A DNA stretch of 15,160 nt from JAIVJN01 sp036732565. GTDB lineage: Bacteria > Acidobacteriota > Vicinamibacteria > Vicinamibacterales > UBA2999. Shown one piece after another: positions 13,786 to 15,160 of the stretch. Below the pieces are notes generated by a model. It was given only the letters and a program-made list of their open reading frames with translations, had not been told where the DNA came from and did no database searches. Each line of letters starts with the position of its first letter. Position 1 is the first letter of the stretch. Both the position numbers and the translations under genes were made by a program. The stretch is taken from assembly GCA_036732565.1 (NCBI GenBank), contig DAINCF010000131.1:1-15160 (forward strand), read 5' to 3'.

Positions 13786-14690
13786 GTATTCGTGGCCCGG
13801 GTCGCTTGCACGTAGCGAGAGGGAAGCGCGTGGCCGAGATCGCTCTCGAGCGCGATCGACGCGGCCATCACGTTGCCGATCGAGACACCGGTCGCGATGC
13901 CGAGCCCGTCGAGCACGTAGAGGAGATCCTCGGTGGCAAGATTGCCAGCCGCCCCCGGCGCGTACGGGCAGCCGCCCAGCCCCCCGGCCGAGCTATCGAA
14001 CACGGCTACGCCGTAATCGAGTCCGGCCAGGACATTCGCGAGCGCTGTCCCACGCGTGTCATGAAAGTGGAGGGCAATGCGATCGACCGGTACGCCGCGC
14101 GTCACCGCGTCGAGCACGCGAGGCACCTGACCGGGATGGGCGATGCCGATGGTGTCGCTGACCGCGACTTCGTACACGCCGAGGTCGAGCAGGCGTGCGG
14201 CCACGGTGGCGACGGCGGTTGCGTCGACGGCGCCCTCGAACGGGCAGCCGAACGCGGTCGAGAGATACCCGCGGACCGGCAGGTCGGCCGCGAGCGCCTC
14301 GCGTGTCACGGCCGCATAGGTGGACAACGACTCATCAATAGTCTGGTTGATGTTGCGCTTGCTGAATGTCTCCGACGCGGCGGCGAAGATCGCAATCTCA
14401 CTGACGCCGGCCTCGACCGCACGCTCCAAGCCGGTGAGGTTCGGCACGAGGCACGTATAGCGCACACCGTCCCGACGGCGGATGCCGGCGAAGACGTCGG
14501 CGGCATCGGCCATTTGCGGCACCCACTTTGGCGACACGAACGCCGAAACCTCGATCATCTGGTGGCCAGCGTCGCTCAGGGCGTCGACGAACGCGACCTT
14601 CTTGGCCGTGGAAATGGACGCGGCCTCGTTCTGCAAGCCGTCTCTCGGGCCGACTTCGACGATCCGCACCGTGCGCGGACGGAGACTCAT
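13782..14690 (-). CDS. Hydroxymethylglutaryl-CoA lyase
   Basis: This enzyme cleaves HMG-CoA to acetoacetate and acetyl-CoA, the last step of leucine degradation. The 302-residue protein has the family signatures: VEVGPRDGLQNE (11-22) with the catalytic Arg16-Asp17, EVSAFVSPKWVPQM (47-60), LHFHDTRGTALANV (207-220) with the metal-binding His208 and His210, and GGLGGCPYAPGAAGN (236-250) with the active-site Cys241 and metal-ligand Asn250. Length is normal for the bacterial enzyme. The ATG at 14690 overlaps the TGA of the upstream biotin-carrier gene (ATGA); a longer in-frame start would be an Arg-rich shadow of that gene. Its neighbour supports a role in a leucine/isovalerate (liu-type) operon. 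The related alternatives, homocitrate synthase or isopropylmalate synthase, are excluded by the GGCPYAPGA motif. Confidence 0.95.
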   Translation of the reverse strand: MSLRPRTVRIVEVGPRDGLQNEAASISTAKKVAFVDALSDAGHQMIEVSAFVSPKWVPQMADAADVFAGIRRRDGVRYTCLVPNLTGLERAVEAGVSEIAIFAAASETFSKRNINQTIDESLSTYAAVTREALAADLPVRGYLSTAFGCPFEGAVDATAVATVAARLLDLGVYEVAVSDTIGIAHPGQVPRVLDAVTRGVPVDRIALHFHDTRGTALANVLAGLDYGVAVFDSSAGGLGGCPYAPGAAGNLATEDLLYVLDGLGIATGVSIGNVMAASIALESDLGHALPSRYVQATRATNT

Positions 14691-15160
14691 GGCTGAAGCT
14701 CGAGCAGGGCGACCCCTGGCTGCACCAGCTCGCCGACCTGGCAGTGGATCTTGCTGACGGTGCCGTCTCTTGGGGCGCGGACCGCCAGCTCCATTTTCAT
14801 CGCTTCGAGCACGACCAGGGTATCGCCCTCGGCCACATGGCCACCGGGCTCGACGAGGAGCTTGACCACGGTCGCCGGCATCGGTGCCATCAGCGCGTCG
14901 TGGGCGCTGCCGCGCGCCTTCTTCCGCGACGTGCCTTCGGCACTGATCTCGATGACGTAGGTCTGCCCGTCGATCGAGATCCACCGGTCGTCGGCCGGGC
15001 CGGCGACCGCGACCGTCCAGCGCCGCGTGCCGTCGCTGACGCGGTAGAGGCCCGACTCAATCGATTCCACCGTGTAGGCGGCATCGTCGATCGTCACCCG
15101 ACCGTCCGGCTGCACCACGAGCGTAACGCTCGTGTCGTTGAAGCGAGCCTGCAGGGTCGT
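14687..15160 (-). CDS. Biotin-carrier C-terminal part of an acyl-CoA carboxylase alpha subunit, truncated by the window edge
   Basis: The frame is open from the right window edge to the TGA at 14687, giving 157 residues with no credible start (the GTG at 15118 is internal). Residues 90-157 are a biotinyl domain: LMAPMPATVVKLLVEPGG (90-107), then EAMKME with the biotin acceptor Lys122 exactly 35 residues from the C-terminus, the classic distance. The preceding 80 residues (ISIDGQTYVIEIS and the like) fit the BT linker domain of fused biotin carboxylase/carrier alpha subunits, although the ATP-grasp part is off the window. The ATGA overlap with HMG-CoA lyase makes methylcrotonyl-CoA carboxylase alpha the best guess, since its product feeds that pathway. 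Propionyl- or acetyl-CoA carboxylase, or a stand-alone carrier, remain possible. Confidence 0.85.
   Translation of the reverse strand, partial: TTLQARFNDTSVTLVVQPDGRVTIDDAAYTVESIESGLYRVSDGTRRWTVAVAGPADDRWISIDGQTYVIEISAEGTSRKKARGSAHDALMAPMPATVVKLLVEPGGHVAEGDTLVVLEAMKMELAVRAPRDGTVSKIHCQVGELVQPGVALLELQP

Noticed and set aside
14691..14984. N-terminal extension of the HMG-CoA lyase
   Set aside because: Arg/Gly-rich shadow of the biotin-carrier gene; the family begins right after the ATG at 14690, which overlaps the upstream stop.

Overview
The window is uniformly GC-rich and tightly packed, with many ATGA-type start/stop overlaps. Its gene content (Bat-type membrane proteins, DUF4175, Tat-tagged TldD proteases, a Ser/Thr kinase fused to a TolB-like and TPR region, a DUF4159 protein, leucine-catabolism enzymes) fits an environmental Acidobacteriota, most plausibly a Vicinamibacteria-like lineage. 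That placement is inferred from gene content; the window holds no rRNA or other marker gene. I see no tRNA, CRISPR array or insertion sequence.

Left half, plus strand (1-9275). A six-gene block runs: the 3' part of a Bat-type membrane protein (1-717); a DUF4175-like membrane protein starting at a TTG inside the end of the first gene (710-2755); a second Bat-type protein with a glutamine-amidotransferase-like core (2752-4488); then a TldD / TldE(PmbA) / TldD series (4500-6092, 6171-7526, 7695-9275). The first three genes are translationally coupled. The two TldD proteins carry twin-arginine signals and an HExxxH zinc motif; the TldE partner between them has neither. The block looks like an envelope module joining a Bat-like membrane assembly to a TldD/TldE-type metalloprotease.

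Right half, minus strand (15160-9786). From the right edge: the C-terminal end of a biotin-dependent carboxylase subunit (probably methylcrotonyl-CoA carboxylase alpha) overlaps a hydroxymethylglutaryl-CoA lyase by ATGA, which is the end of the leucine degradation pathway. A small BON-domain probable lipoprotein follows. Then a signal-less DUF4159 protein, apparently read from a leaderless promoter, is followed 7 nt later by a 763-residue kinase-TolB-TPR protein. The two halves converge on a 510-bp gap (9276-9785) with no convincing gene.

Intergenic repeats stand out. (a) GTAG-headed palindromes that look like REP elements lie just after stop codons (6100-6125, 7549-7576, 13705-13731, and a decayed copy 13762-13785 that supplies a stop codon). 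(b) A CCCAAGCC-type repeat occurs inside a coding sequence (4264-4302), in front of a ribosome binding site (6141-6158), and as a related 14-bp tandem array beside a promoter (12779-12833). (c) A CCTTGGTG array lies ahead of the second tldD (7581-7664). Most interesting are the mix of exported TldD with signal-less TldE, the apparent loss of the expected C-terminal zinc-ligand cysteine in both TldDs, and the repeats.
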